A DNA stretch of 64,000 nt from contig NC_133156.1 in NCBI RefSeq assembly GCF_040802235.1, positions 114,296,173-114,360,172 on the forward strand, written 5' to 3'. Positions 48,601 through 62,524 of this stretch are shown here, piece after piece. The number at the start of each line of letters is the position of its first letter. The stretch's first letter is position 1. The notes under the pieces are model-generated. The model was not told where the DNA came from. It made no database searches and was given only the letters and a program-made list of their open reading frames with translations. Origin of the DNA: Manis javanica. Its lineage: Eukaryota > Chordata > Mammalia > Pholidota > Manidae. The translations under genes and the position numbers were made by a program.

Positions 48601-50199
48601 TCATTTTAGAGGAAAAAAACAAGTTAAATGGAAATAGTATTCCCATTTATCCATGTAGAACCTAAATTCCATGAAAATGTATAATCTTCAACTCTAGAAG
48701 TCTGTTAAATAAGTAGACATTGATTATTTTAAAAATATGACAAAGAAAATGTATGGTACTATAACATTTATGAGCAGAACTTAACATTTTTTAAATTGAG
48801 CTTTTGTTAGATCACATTCTTGGCTGTTCCTGATCATGATCCTTCATTTTAACTGGGAAATCAAGGTTTTAAAATATATGAAGAGAAAACACTTGATGCA
48901 GCCTTAGATTTGTTTTATATCATAATAGCTAAAGTGTTAACTAAAACAGTAAATACACCACCAGACCTTTTAACTTTTCATGGCATTTAATTCCTTTATC
49001 TCTACCTTGCATCTGTTTCTTTTGGTATTCCTAGTGGCAACCTAGAAACTAGCAGTTTTAGTGCTCAGTAAATTTTTGTGGTGGTGTTGCATATACCAAA
49101 ACAAATTTTTGTAATTGTGTATGTAAAGTATCAGTTCACTGACTCTATCAAATCCTGCCCAACTCTCCTGTCTTTCCCCCAAGGAAGACTTGATCTATAC
49201 TCTGGTTTTGTGTGCTTTAGGATTGCTCTTTATATATAATAGAATTTATAATGTTTTGCAAGACATTTTTGAATTGTGTTCTTAGACCTTTTCTTGAGGG
49301 CTGAGCTAGGTCTAATTCTTTTTGTATGTATAATGATAAACCCAGCAAGCAGCACATAGTTGTTGATAAATTAGTGTTTGTGCCATGACTAAAATGCAGG
49401 CTCAGGAGCTGCTCAGCAAATGCTCTCTTTGAATTTCCTTAATAATAATACTTTCTTTGAATAGATGATCAAATTTTCTCTCTTGGAAACCCAGAGTATC
49501 TATAGTGTACTAGTTATGAACATGTCTTAGATACTCTCTTACTTTTATTTAAGTACAAGTTTTTGTTTTCTTATTAAGTTGAAGGTTCTTGAGGGCAGAT
49601 TTTGCATATAATTTATATTTGCATTTCTCAAAAAGTGATTAGAAAATACCTGCTATGTAGGAGATAGCCAATACATTTACTATTTGGAGAAAATATTTGG
49701 TACTAAATTTGACTCTTGCCTTCCAAGTGCTTTTTACCTTTTGTTCATCTGAATTGACTTCAGTTTATAAACCAATGAGGTATCTTTGGAGGACAAGGCA
49801 GAAAGAATTGAGAAACCCCTTTGAAATAGGCAATACCATTGCTCCTTTATTTAGAAGATGTGTGCTACTCTGGGTGTATGGGCAGATGAGCTATCATGAT
49901 GACTCTCTGGTAATGTAGGTAAGCTCTCAGTGGCTTCTGTACTGAAAGGCACTGAAACAAAAGGCCAGTCATTGATCCATACACGCAGCACTGTAGTCTG
50001 TTCTCCTTCAGGGCTTAGACCTTCCATTGTGAAAACAATTTTGTTTTCATTTCAGATGGGTGACTGATAAAGATATGTGAAAATGTGGCTATGTTGCACT
50101 ATTAAGTGTGATAAAGTGTTTATTTAATGCTACTCTTAAGTCTTTGAATCATTTATTCAGGTATTGAATGTGGCATAAGGAATGTAGCCATGGAAGTTG

Positions 50200-50345
50200 A
50201 CTGTGGAAGTTGAGTTCAAAAGCACATTTCCTCATTTCCTGCCTACAAGAATGGTGACACTGCCTACCTCTTTGACTGTTTTTTATAATAAATGAGAATG
50301 TTTACAAAGTGCTTATTATCTAGTAAATGTTACACTTTGTTGCCC
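50200..50345 (+). mobile_element. MIR SINE (degraded)
   Basis: 'TCCTCATTTCCTGCCTACAAGAATGG', 'GACACTGCCTACCTCTTTGACTG' and 'AAATGAGAATGTTTACAAAGTGCTTA' follow the 3' half of MIR in sense orientation. Confidence 0.65.
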
Positions 50346-51589
50346 TGATGCTGCCTTCTTTTCAGTATTCAGGAGGTAAATTATTTTATACAGAAATCAA
50401 GATTATGAACACATTCTAAAACTTCCAGAAAATATAAGCATTTTGCAGACTTAAGGAAACAGTAATATGCTTGGACATTGATTCTGTACCTTCCATCATA
50501 CCCTCAAACTGGAGCAATAATGCAGAAGATCTGTGTGGGATTGGCAGTTTAGGAATGACAAAGAAGATGAGGGTTTGTTGAAATCTGCAGAGTCACAAGA
50601 AACACAGAGGAAGTGACCTGTATTATCAGTGACAAGAAAGAAAAGATGAATGATTTGAAAATAAGCCATGTGGTAGGAAGATGATGATAGCAGTGAGGGA
50701 AGAATTATTCTGAAATTAAAACCTCCAAACTAGAATAAACCTTACTTAGCTATGTATTTAGACAGGGACGAGTTCAGTTATCTTCATTCTTCCCAAAATT
50801 TCACAGTGGTTGGATCACAGTCCATCTCTAAACATAAAGCCCTTAGCACCTTATAGTCACATAACTGAGCTTCAAATTAAAGGTGTATTCAGTGTCTGTG
50901 GCATAGTACTATCAGAAACATCACCTAATATCAAGTTGCTTTTAGTCCATCCTTGGAAACAGTTAAAAAGAATGGATATCAGCTTGTTGAATTTTACAGT
51001 AGAGTGAATGGTGCTAGAACACATTTATACTGACATGGCCACTACACTTTTTGCTTTCCTTGAAGAATAAAGTGTTATGAGTCCTAAGTAGAGAATAAAA
51101 TTTAAAAAAATCATTCAATGGTAAATTAAATAAAAATGCTAAGAAGTTAAGGAGTACTTTTATACTAGATTTTTTAAAGAACTCTAAATTTGTTCATTAG
51201 GAGCTATTATACATTTTGTACTTACCTTTTACAAATTAAGGATTTTTATTTTTATGGAACATCTATATGTCATCATAAAGATAGAATACTGTGGCACAGA
51301 CCTACTTAATCCTCATGGAGTTCTGTCCTACTCTGTACCTTTTGATTAAAGCTGTAGACTTAGAGAAACACATTGCGTATGTGACAATTAGGGGTTAACA
51401 GGTATTTTAATTCAGTGGAATTAAAGTTGTGGCCTTCATTTGAAATCTATTTGAATGACATAATGAATTTACCCCTGAATAATATCTTTCTTCCTGTTTT
51501 CTAAAGCAAGAAAATTAGAGTAATTAAGAAAAATGCGTTGTAATTCTACCACTCAAGGAGAAATAAAAAACGGCTTATTCCTATTTGAT

Positions 51590-51618
51590 TTCCAAACCAT
51601 CCATAAGATGGTTTGGAA
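51590..51618. repeat. Perfect hairpin, 12-bp arms, 5-nt loop
   Basis: TTCCAAACCATC is followed by five bases and the exact reverse complement GATGGTTTGGAA. Mixed base composition makes chance less likely than for the AT-only hairpin at 25 kb. It could be a miniature inverted-repeat scar. No function is evident. Confidence 0.92.
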
Positions 51619-51849
51619 TTAAAATAAAAATTAAATCTCAAAATGTTGTAATAAATATTCATTAACATAAATGCGATTAATTTGGGATTTAATCATTGAG
51701 AAATTGGAAGTATGTATACTATTTGTTAGGCAATATAAGTATAAAGAAGATTGGCATTTGTGCAAAAGCAGTATTTTCAGACATTGGTAAGTGGTCCTTA
51801 TCAAATTATTATTGACACAGTAGTATGTAAGATATTCACTGTTCACTGT

Positions 51850-52800
51850 TAGGTGTCCTCAAATGCTGGAAATCACATAGAAGATAGAAGTTGAGGCAGG
51901 GAGGAGATAAACTCCAGCTGGGCTGGGTATGGGGTAAAAATGAAAGCTGTGAAAGAGCTGGCATTTAAGTTGACCATTGAAGGAATATTCAGAAATTTAG
52001 AGGTTGAGTTTGGGTTTTGGTGGAAGGAAATCTGAAACATTTGTTGGGCAGTGGCAGAGACAAGGAGTCTGAAAAACAGAGTCTTGTTAATTTAGCTAAC
52101 AACTTTGTATGTTCATAAAGGTAAGCTTGGAAGATACAGAATTAGGACGCTTTATAGAGGATTTTGAAAGATTACATTTTGTTTTGCAAGCAACAGGAAA
52201 GTCTGGTGAATATAAATAGGAAGTAATTGGGGCAGGTAGAAACAGGAAAATTAATAAGCAGAATAATGATATAAAAGTAACTTGATGGAGGATGTTGGCA
52301 ATGGAACAGAATGAAAAGCTAAATATGAAAACTGTTGTATTAGAAGTAATGTATGGCTGGACAAAGGATGAAATGCCAGAGCTGGGCTGACGGAAGAGTC
52401 AGGGCTAATTTTTAAGTTTTCTGCGTAGTGACTGGTGAAAGAAAAAAAAAATTGGAGAGGCTATGCTGTAATAAATGGGAATAAAAGTATCAGGAGAATT
52501 ATTTTGGGGCCTTGAGGTTAATTGGCTTGGAATTTAAACCTGTTGGGATGGCTGTCCCATTGGGACGTTCAGAGGTCACTAACTATGCAAGGTGTAGTTA
52601 GAAATGCATAAGTTCATCTCAGAGGTTAAGGCCAGTAATTGCTTTGAGAATCACTGACATTAACATATTATTAAGGCTGTGGGTGTTGATGAAATCAAAG
52701 GGGAGAGTGAGTTAGGAGGATGAAAAGTTGGGTGAGATAGTCATGTAGAATGCCCACCTCATAGTGGAAGAAGAGGATTCAGGTGGAGGTCAATGAAAAC
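51850..52800 (-). mobile_element. L2 LINE fragment, antisense (long, degraded)
   Basis: Purine-rich sequence with 'GCATTTAAGTTGACCATTGAAGGA', 'GAGGATTTTGAAAGATTACATTTTG', 'GTAACTTGATGGAGGATG' and 'GGTGTTGATGAAATCAAAGGG' in the order of reversed L2 internal sequence. Ends are approximate. Confidence 0.55.
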
Positions 52801-54979
52801 AAATTTTCTGCTAATATATAAATAGGAATGATGACGAAAATGCAGAATCACAGAAACCAAAGATTTGGGAGAGTGTAGAAAGAGTGAATAGTCTAAGTTG
52901 TAACATGCTACAAACGAGTATTTTTAAAACAGTATATCAAGAGTATGGACCAATGTAAGCCAAATAATATCAGCTGTTAGATTAACACACAATGAAAAAG
53001 TGCAGTTGCAGAGGAAGAGAAAACATGTTTACTTTTTCCTTGATTGGTACAGATCTTAGTACTTTTAGAGGGATTACATTTCTATCCCATTAGCTCATTT
53101 TAATAAATAAGGTGAACTAAAACATAATGCACCTCCTACCCATCTCATGTTCTCATTGGGTAAATTGCTATATTTACTGGAAGGCATCTAAATGCCATCA
53201 AGTATGGTCTCACTTAGTTTATCCATAAATCGGGCTAAACTTTCCTTCAGTTGCAATCTTAGCAAGGTTTTACTTGTACTAAGAAAGCTAGCATATTTGC
53301 AGTTCAGATTGCCTGTATTTGGATTGTTTTCTGCTATCTTCACTCTCCACCCCTGACTAACTAGTGAATTTATCCTTGTAAGACATCCAGGCATTAGACC
53401 AAGTAGTAGACCTGATCAAGAAAAGCAAAGCTTAGGAAAGGTGTATGTCCTGCAATATGTGAACTCCAGTGTGAGTGTTCTGTGCATAAGTAAAGTTTAT
53501 GAGGTGTCAGAGGATGTCTGAGAACCCAGCAGATGTTCAGGTGTTAGCTGCTGAGTTGGTGGGGTGAATTACCGCTGGTAGCACTAAGGATATAGCATAT
53601 AAGAGAAGTCACTTCGTGTTACTGTTCAAGAAATAGGTGCCCCCAAATCAAGACATTAATTGATTTTTTAAAATTGAGTCCATTTTAAATAAAATTTGAA
53701 ATGTAATTGCAGGGACTATGTGTTCTATAAAAAGTAAATCCAGCTGTGCATTTATTTATGTAGATTGATAAACTGGTTTGCAAATGTATGTCCAATTTAT
53801 GGTTGTTACCTAAAAATAGAATTTTTAGGAGTGAGTCCTAAATATGAGTAATGGGACAGGTTTGTAGTATCATTTGACTGCAGTTATAGGTAAAATAGTA
53901 GCCACATATAAATGTTATGCCATTTCAAAAGTTTAACCAGATGTCCTTTTTTCCATTTTACTTAATGACAAATATTAATTTCAAGAGAGAGGAGAGAACC
54001 AGTCATTCAAACTGAGAAAGATTTAAAGGCAATCACCTCTAGTAGTGAAATATGGAAATTATTTAAATATCTTCAAAGCTTTAGTTTAGAAATGTCTGAC
54101 ACATTATTTCAGCTAGAGCAGATATCATAAGGGGGACAGAGGAGCATGAAGGACAGTGGGAGATTCTTGTTAGGGTTGTCTTTATTTACTACAAGCCTTA
54201 CATAAAGAAGCATGACCGCATTTTGAATTCCTCACTGTTCAGTATCATGGACTCATGTTCACACTGCCACTTTTTCTCTTCTAAACACTTATGGGGAAAA
54301 ATGAATTTTTAGCATAAAAATTAATTTGTCTGTGAAAATTATTTTCATAGTAATTAAAATGCTATGTTATTAGTCACATATTATTATAATTGAAATACTC
54401 TTTTATTTGTTCTATTTTATCCACTTTCTGTATAAGGTAAAAATGATTACCCAGGTTATTACTCTATTGTAATTGTTAAGACTGTTGGGTTTTCCAAAGA
54501 GTGTCCTCTCTGCTGTGCTAGTCTTTCAGAGAAAGAAACTTTGTATATAACAGGCCCACACTCTACACTTTGCATACATCATTGCATGCAGTCTTCCTGC
54601 AGAGAAGCTCGGAGGGTCGCAGAAGAAAGTTGAACTTAAATACCTTGCCCCTAACCACACAGCTAGTAGGAATAAGGTTTGAACTCTACTTTGCCTTCAG
54701 AGTCCAGTCAAGATCTCTTACAAATATTGTCTCTCTAGAGCAGGATGAATAAAAGGAGATGGGTTTTATAATATACCAAACCACTGTGAAATCCAAAATC
54801 GTTTTGTTTGCAGGCTGTCTGACCTAAGAACATATTTGTAATCTCTTTGTTTCCTATTTAATTTATTTTAATGTATTCTGTCTTAAAATACATACAACCC
54901 TCAATGAGTGAAAATCCAGTTACTACAAAATGGATAAATTAAGAAATTATGTACTGCATTAATGGCTCTTTGTCTTATT
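52801..54979. other. Intron 1 segment, no exon seen
   Basis: AT-rich intron with one probable antisense MIR at about 54550-54725 ('CTAACCACACAGCTAGTAGGAA', 'GGTTTGAACTCTACTTTGCC'). Nothing else is recognisable. Confidence 0.5.
54550..54725 (-). mobile_element. MIR SINE, antisense
   Basis: The modules 'CTTGCCCCTAACCACACAGC', 'TAGTAGGAATAAGGTTTGAACT' and 'CTTCAGAGTCCAGTCA' are the reversed MIR core in the correct order. Confidence 0.75.
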
Positions 54980-55887
54980 AAAAAGGATTTCTTTAAAGTA
55001 AAAAGCTAACCTTTTCAAACAATATGGCTTCTCTCTCACTTACCAACTTTACATCTCCCTGTATGGCCCCGGAAGATGACTGGTTAGCCAGAGACGGGAA
55101 GATTCCTCAAGGGAGGAACAACCTAAGACAGGCACAGTTGCAGGGGGGCCATCAGGTGAGAAATTGGGGATCAACAGTGGTGAAGCTTAGAACCTCACCC
55201 CCCCTGTTTTGAGAGAAATCTTCTGCATCCGTGGATGTTTTATTGCCCTTGTCTAGCTCAGATTAACACATAGTCTACAGGCACACACCTGATCATCTAC
55301 AATTGCTCTCTTACAACACTAAACTATGTTTTCTACCTTTATCTTGCATCTACCTACCACTTCAGCATTTTATTAAAAATAAAAATAATAATAATAATAA
55401 AGGGAGAAATGTGGGATCCACATATAAATCAAGTATAAAAATCAAACGAATATTCATATTTGACCTGATTGTTTATAGTTCATAATGCGTGATCAAAACC
55501 GAAAGTTTCTGTGATGACTGCCCTTGTACTGTTCACCATGTAAGAACTTATTCACTATTTAAGAATTCGTTCACCATGTAAGAACTTGTTCGTTATGCTT
55601 CAGAAGATTGGAGATTGACGAGAATTAGGCTTGAGATGGATTAATGATTGTGCATTGAGCATTGACTCCCCTATACAGAATTTTATTGTATTTGATCAAT
55701 AAATATGAGAGAGGCCCTCTCAAAAAAAAAATGATGTTAGATACTTGTAGTACCATTTAAAATACAAGTGATTATGTGATTTCTGTCTATTTTTGCTCTG
55801 TGTTTGTAAATTTAGGATCCTGAAAAGGTCTGTAAATGTAAATTTTTAATAAAATTCACATTATTAAAAAAAAAGGATTTCTTTAAA
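54980..55887 (+). mobile_element. Composite retroposon with two poly(A) tracts and 18-bp TSD
   Basis: AAAAAGGATTTCTTTAAA occurs at 54980-54997 and 55870-55887. The left copy follows TT, giving the L1-endonuclease site TT|AAAA. The insert (54998-55869) has three parts. The first, 54998-55409, is unidentified and ends in an AAT repeat and a purine run AAAGGGAGAAA resembling a retroviral polypurine tract. The second, from TGTGGGATCC at 55410 to 55721, resembles the U3-R of an LTR and ends with AATAAA (55698-55703), 18 nt, then A10 (55722-55731). The third is 134 nt of other sequence (55732-55865) with its own AATAAA (55848-55853) and a second A tract ending in the right TSD. This is best read as an L1-mobilised transcript carrying a 3' transduction. 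It encodes no protein that I recognise. Confidence 0.8.
55410..55721 (+). repeat. LTR-like U3-R segment ending at a polyadenylation site
   Basis: Starts TGTGGGATCC just after a polypurine-like run and ends 18 nt after AATAAA, directly abutting an A tract. It contains about three tandem copies of a 'TTCACCATGTAAGAACTT' motif (about 55535-55590). The structure suggests the 3' end of an RNA from an endogenous-retrovirus-like element, copied with its poly(A) tail. There is no U5 and no coding content. Family not identified. Confidence 0.6.
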
Positions 55888-55916
55888 TATCCCCCACTGA
55901 AGTGTATATGTTCATT

Positions 55917-56259
55917 AAAAATTCAATTGAAAACAAAACAAAATGAACAGAACAGCAGTAGACTCATAGATACTGAGAAGTGACCAATGGTTACCATGGG
56001 GGAGGGGTTGGGGCAGGTAAAGAGAGGGTGAGGGAGATAAAGGAGCACAAAAATTCTCATAATATAAGTTGGTCACAGGGATGATAGTTCAGCATGGAGA
56101 ATATAGCCAATGATTCTGTAACATCTTCCTATGTAGACATATAACTGTACTAGTTAGAGTGAAGATTTAATAATATCAGTAACTGTTGAATCACTGTGTT
56201 GTATACTTGAAACCACTATAAGATTGTATATAAACTATACTTCAATAAAAAATTCAATT
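55917..56259 (+). mobile_element. L1 3' end, sense, with 12-bp TSD
   Basis: AAAAATTCAATT at 55917-55928 and again at 56248-56259. The left copy follows CATT, again TT|AAAA. The insert is an L1 3'UTR: 'GAAGTGACCAATGGTTACCATGG', a GGGGAGGGG-type G-rich tract, 'GTTGAATCACTGTGTTGTATACTTG' and 'CTATACTTCAATAAAAAA' at the end. It is 5'-truncated and non-coding. Confidence 0.85.
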
Positions 56260-56274
56260 AATATGTCTTCTTAG

Positions 56275-56800
56275 TATTTACTATCCTAGATAGCACAGAA
56301 GTTAAACAGAAGACAAGATGCAGTTGTAAACTTCAAAGAACTTAAGTCTAGTAGTGATGGAGGAAACACAGACAATTAGTATCAAAAGCAAAAATAAAAT
56401 AAGCATACTGAAAAGTATATACTGCTCTGTGGGCTGTAGAAAAAACAGAATTGAGAAACGTATTGCTAGAATAGGGCTTGAAAGATAAGTGGAATGCTAA
56501 TAGGAAAAAATGGTAGAATGGAGGTAACCTAATCTCTTGTACATATACCTAGGTGTGCATGATGGCAAGGTAAGAGCAAGTACTCTTGCTTGTGACCTGA
56601 GGTGCTTGCCATGAAAGTGTTGAAGAGGCTGGAAGGGAGGAGGAGACTATGTTACAGAGTTCCTTGAAAACAAGGCTAAGTTGTTTTTATTTAATTTGAG
56701 AAAGTCATTGATGATTTTTTACCTGGCAAGTTACATGTTAGATTAATCTGGGACTGTCAGGTGGAGTTGATCAGGTTCCATAGCTTGAGATATTGTAAGC
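56275..56800 (-). mobile_element. L2 LINE fragment, antisense
   Basis: 'CTTCAAAGAACTTAAGTCTAG', 'AGAGGCTGGAAGGGAGGAGG' and 'AATTTGAGAAAGTCATTGATG' are reversed L2 modules in order. The family reading is supported by several similar copies elsewhere in the window. Confidence 0.6.
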
Positions 56801-57534
56801 AAGAGCTCGCTCTCCCTGCACTGGAGATAAAACAATGGGAATGAGAAAAGAGAATGGATAAGAAAGACAATTCTGTCATAAATGTATAAGACAAAGAAAC
56901 AGAGTTAATGAAAAGGGAACCCCTGTGTATCTAAGATAACATTTTCAGAGCAAAGAATCAAGGAGAGAAACTCATGGGCAGATAGGCAAAATAGACCCAT
57001 GAGGTCAGCATTCAGGAACATACTCCTTGCTTAAAAAACAGAAGTAACATCACACTTCCAGAGTGGGTGGTAACTGTATTTTCCTTGCCTAGTGAAGGAA
57101 TGAATCCACATGAACCAAAAAGGTGTTATATTATTCAGGGTCTATAGCAAAATCTGGGTTTATGTCAGTACAATAGAGTCAGTGTTACTTTAAAAGGAAA
57201 TTATAAGGTTTAATGGGATTTCATATAAATAATATGACATCTTAATGGTTTCAGACCATTAAGTACCACTTATAAAAAAGCTGGTGTAATAAACATTATT
57301 GCTATAATAAAGAGTATATGGTACTTTATCCTGTTGACTAAGAGGGATAGAGTATGATATTTTTCTTAAAAATACAGCTTCTTCCTTAATGATAGCAATG
57401 CAAGGATGTCTGTAAAAGTGAGCATTTTTCAATGGGCTCCTGGCTGCTCCCCACAGAATTGGGTTCTTTTGATAAGTAAGGAAATGTAAATGAATACTGA
57501 GCAGGCCACCAGCACTGTGTGCCATAGTTTGTTA

Positions 57535-58250
57535 CATGCTAGGATGTGTGATTTGCATATATTATTTCATTTATCCTGTAAAACCCTGCACATTTGGTTA
57601 TATAATAATTTTCATTTTACAGATCAGAAAATTTAGGATTAAAGAATTTAAGTACCTCATCTCCAATAAACATCTGGTAAGAATTTCTGGTTGAAGGTAG
57701 CTGCAGTGGGAATCATAAAGGGAAAATGGGTGACTATAGCTTATATTTAGGTATTAGAACCAAACCGACTTAATGATTGATTAAATGTGAGATTGAGTAG
57801 ATTTAGGGCCAGAAGTTACCTAGGATGGCTCTAAAGTTTCTGGCTTACAAATCAGATCCAGAGTTGTTCCATTCCCTGATATAGGGAACATATGAGCCAT
57901 ACATGTGGGAGGGCATGCTGTTTGATATGAGTGTGAAATCCTAGGGGGTAGATTTAATAGACTGCTGATTATAAAGATTAGGAGGCTTAGAAGACAGGAA
58001 TGGACTGGAGATAAAGCTTTTGGAGTGCTCAGTTATGAATTAATCATTAAAGACATGGATGAGTATATAATATTGCCCAAAGAGCATGTGTAGAACAGAA
58101 TACCAAAGGGCTCTCTATGTGACACCCAGGGGAACAGTGGTCGTGAAGGGCAGGGCAGAGAGAGGAGCTCGCAGAAGGCACTGATCAGAGTGTCCAGAGA
58201 AGTGAAAATTCTCAAGGCACACAATTTCCTTTTAGAGCCCAGTGATGTCA
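57535..58250 (-). mobile_element. MIR and L2 fragments, antisense (degraded)
   Basis: 57535-57690 reads as reversed MIR ('TTTGCATATATTATTTCATTTATCC', 'TTTCATTTTACAGATCAGAAAA'). From about 57700 to 58250 reversed L2-like modules follow ('GATTGAGTAGATTTAGGGCCAG', 'GGAGTGCTCAGTTATGAATTAA'). Boundaries are approximate. Confidence 0.5.
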
Positions 58251-60225
<1,975 letters not shown>

Positions 60226-61258
60226 TAATGCCTCTATATCATGAGATTATTAACTACCTCTGTTTTAAAATGAACAATTGTGTATGTATAATGGATTTTA
60301 TGAAATTCAAGGAGAAAAATTTCATTTGTTTCTTTTTGGTACATAAATGATGTATTTCTATCTTCAAAAATATGGCCAAATAGTGGGTTTAAATCAACTG
60401 AAAAATTTAGTGATCGTAAAGCAATCGTTTTATGCTGATTCAGACTCTTTTTTAAAACAAATTCACTTTCGCCAACAAATTTTTATCCTAACCAATGCAA
60501 CCCCTCCTTTACCATGGGAGGTTGTTTTTACCTACTATGAATACGTCAGGTACCGTCTTTGACAAAGATGTGTAGGGTCTGATTGCTAATCTAGTTTCTA
60601 TTGATAGTTCTGTGAGATAATGTGGCATATGTTTCCTTTAACATTGAAGTTTCAGAGAATTTGTGTTTGAAGAAAATATAGTATTTTTGAGTATTTCCAA
60701 GTTTTATATGCAAATATTAATTTTAGTGTAATAATTTTGCTCATGCTTTGGCTATAATTATTTATTATCATTACTGTTTCTCCCTATTCATTTTATAATA
60801 CTGAAAAACAGCATACCCAGGAAGGAAATTATTACATAGAAAACACAAATAGTACAGTGAATAAATACAGTGAATCTGGCCAATATTTTGCTGAACTGAG
60901 CATCTGTTGTTCTTAGGGAGTTGGTGGGACCCGAAAGGGCTCAGCTAACTGGAGTTTCTGAAGATCTAAGTTAAATGTACTATCACCAAGCCAAGGAGTT
61001 TATGTCTCTAATTCCAGAATCTGCATATTAACATTTTTGACTTTCTTTTTCTTCTCAGTCTACTTTTTTCTATTAATTATAACCTGGATTTTATTGTCTG
61101 CTTAAAAATGAGGGTCACAAATGCACTGCAGAGTACCTAATTCTGCACTAATGAAAACTATACTGGCTGTAGATTCATGTTGATTTAATTACTACAGAAA
61201 TGCTTTTTAGCATTTTTTTATATACCTTTTATTTTCTTATCTCATTTAATTGCTTTAG

Positions 61259-61484
61259 TTAGGACTTCTGTACTATGTTGAAAGTGTAGTGAGATGACAA
61301 TCCTTGTCTTATTCCCATCTTAAGATCTAGTGTCCTACCATTAAGTATGATGTTAGCTATGCTTTTTTCTTTGTAGATATTCTTTATCAAATTGAGAAAG
61401 TTCTCTTCTATTCCTAGTTGGTTGACTGTTTTATCTTGAAATGGGTGTTGGATTTTGCTATATGTTTTTCTGCACCTATCAATA
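61259..61484 (-). pseudogene. L1 ORF2 reverse-transcriptase fragment
   Basis: An open - strand frame with KIQHPFQDKTVNQLGIEENF, NIILNGRTLDLKMGIRQG and FNIVQKS, corresponding to the RT region of L1 ORF2 around the GTRQG motif. It is more diverged than the C-terminal piece next to it and continues, with a stop, to about 61220 (KIKGI). It lacks the FADD catalytic motif. Confidence 0.88.
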
Positions 61485-61840
61485 TTATTATTATTATTTA
61501 TTTTTATTTTTATTTTAGTATCATTAATATACAATCACATGAGCAACATATTGGTTACTAGATTTTCCCCATTATCAAGTCCCCATCACATACCCCATTA
61601 CAGTCACTGTCTATCAGCGTAGTAGGATACTATAGAGTCCCTACTTGTCTTCTCTGTCCTATACTGCCTTCCCCGTGCCCCCTGCTACATTATGTGTGCT
61701 AATCCTAATGCCCCTTATTCCCCTTATGCCTCCCTTCCCACCCATCCTCCCCAGTTCCTTTCCCCTTGGTACCTGTTAGTCCGTTCTTGGGTTCTGTGAG
61801 TTTGCTGCTGTTTTGTTCTTTCTGTATTTTTTTTTTGTTC

Positions 61841-62083
61841 TTATGCTCCACAGATGAGTGAAATCATTTGGTACTTTTCTTTCTCTGCCTGGCTTAATTC
61901 ACTGAGCATAATACCCTCTAGCTCCATCCATATTGTTGCAAATGGTAGGATTTGTTTTCTTCTTATGGCTGAATAATATTCCACTGTGAATATGTACCAC
62001 ATCTTCTTTATCCATTCATCTACTGATGGACACTTAGGTTGCTTCCATTTCTTGGCTATTGTAAATAGTGCTGCGATAAACAT
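61841..62083 (-). pseudogene. L1 ORF2 C-terminal fragment
   Basis: Eighty codons open on the - strand, ending at the natural ORF2 stop. Recognisable L1 ORF2 C-terminal words are IAALFTIAKKWKQPKCPSVD, EWIKKMWYIFTVEYYSAIRR and MELEGIMLSELSQAEKEKY. ORF2 is normally about 1,275 residues, so this is only the very end and has no enzymatic domain. It remains open over its whole length, which suggests a relatively young insertion. Confidence 0.9.
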
Positions 62084-62524
62084 AGGGGTGCAGATGTCTT
62101 TTTGAAATTGGGCTCCTGAATTATTAGGGTAAATTCCTAGGAGCTTTTTAGCATTTTTAGGAAGAATTATGTTTTGAAAATTAGGTTTAAAACATCATAA
62201 AATGGAACTTTTGTGTGCATTAGCTCTGTGAGGCTATAGCAATAGTTTTCCATGTGCTTGTCAATGACAACTGGTTTGCAGGATTTCAGGTAATGATATT
62301 CAGTAATAAACCTGCGTGAGACACTGCTAAAGAGACATAAGTATGGATCATTCTTAAAACAAGGATGTACATTGTATTTAATATCAGGTGAAGCACATTT
62401 GAGAAGTTAGATTCTTGTAATGTGTCTCTGTATAGCACATTTCACCCAAAATTTAATGAATGTTTGGATTTCAAACATTATACCAATTCGAGATTAATAT
62501 CAAATAAGTTGATTATTGATAATA

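Larger units (their letters stand above)
45601..51845. other. Intron 1 segment, no exon seen
   Basis: AT-rich intron. Weak antisense L2 traces at about 46655-46780 and 46920-47000, an L2 3' tail at about 49570-49700, and a MIR at about 50200-50345. The stretch 47170-47600 is GC-richer and unclassified. A perfect hairpin is at 51590-51618. No supported exon. Confidence 0.45.
61202..62158 (-). mobile_element. Mosaic L1 insertion with 16-bp TSD
   Basis: GCTTTTTAGCATTTTT occurs at 61202-61217 and 62143-62158. The insert, read on the - strand, has four parts. First is the L1 ORF2 C-terminus (62083 to about 61841, ending LSQAEKEKYQMISLICGA). Second is an L1 3'UTR (to about 61520). Third is an A-rich tail with AAT repeats (about 61520-61485). 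Fourth is an ORF2 reverse-transcriptase fragment from far upstream in ORF2 (about 61484-61220, with KIQHPFQDKTVNQLGI, then the GIRQG motif). An A run abuts the left TSD. Because RT lies 5' of the C-terminus in a real L1, the order is rearranged. The likeliest reading is an L1 whose transcript ran through its weak tail into an older L1 fragment downstream, then inserted here. Confidence 0.8.

Noticed and set aside
60347..60562. 71-codon + frame just after exon 2
   Set aside because: Intronic, no homology that I recognise, and HCN1 exon 2 ends at a consensus donor before it.
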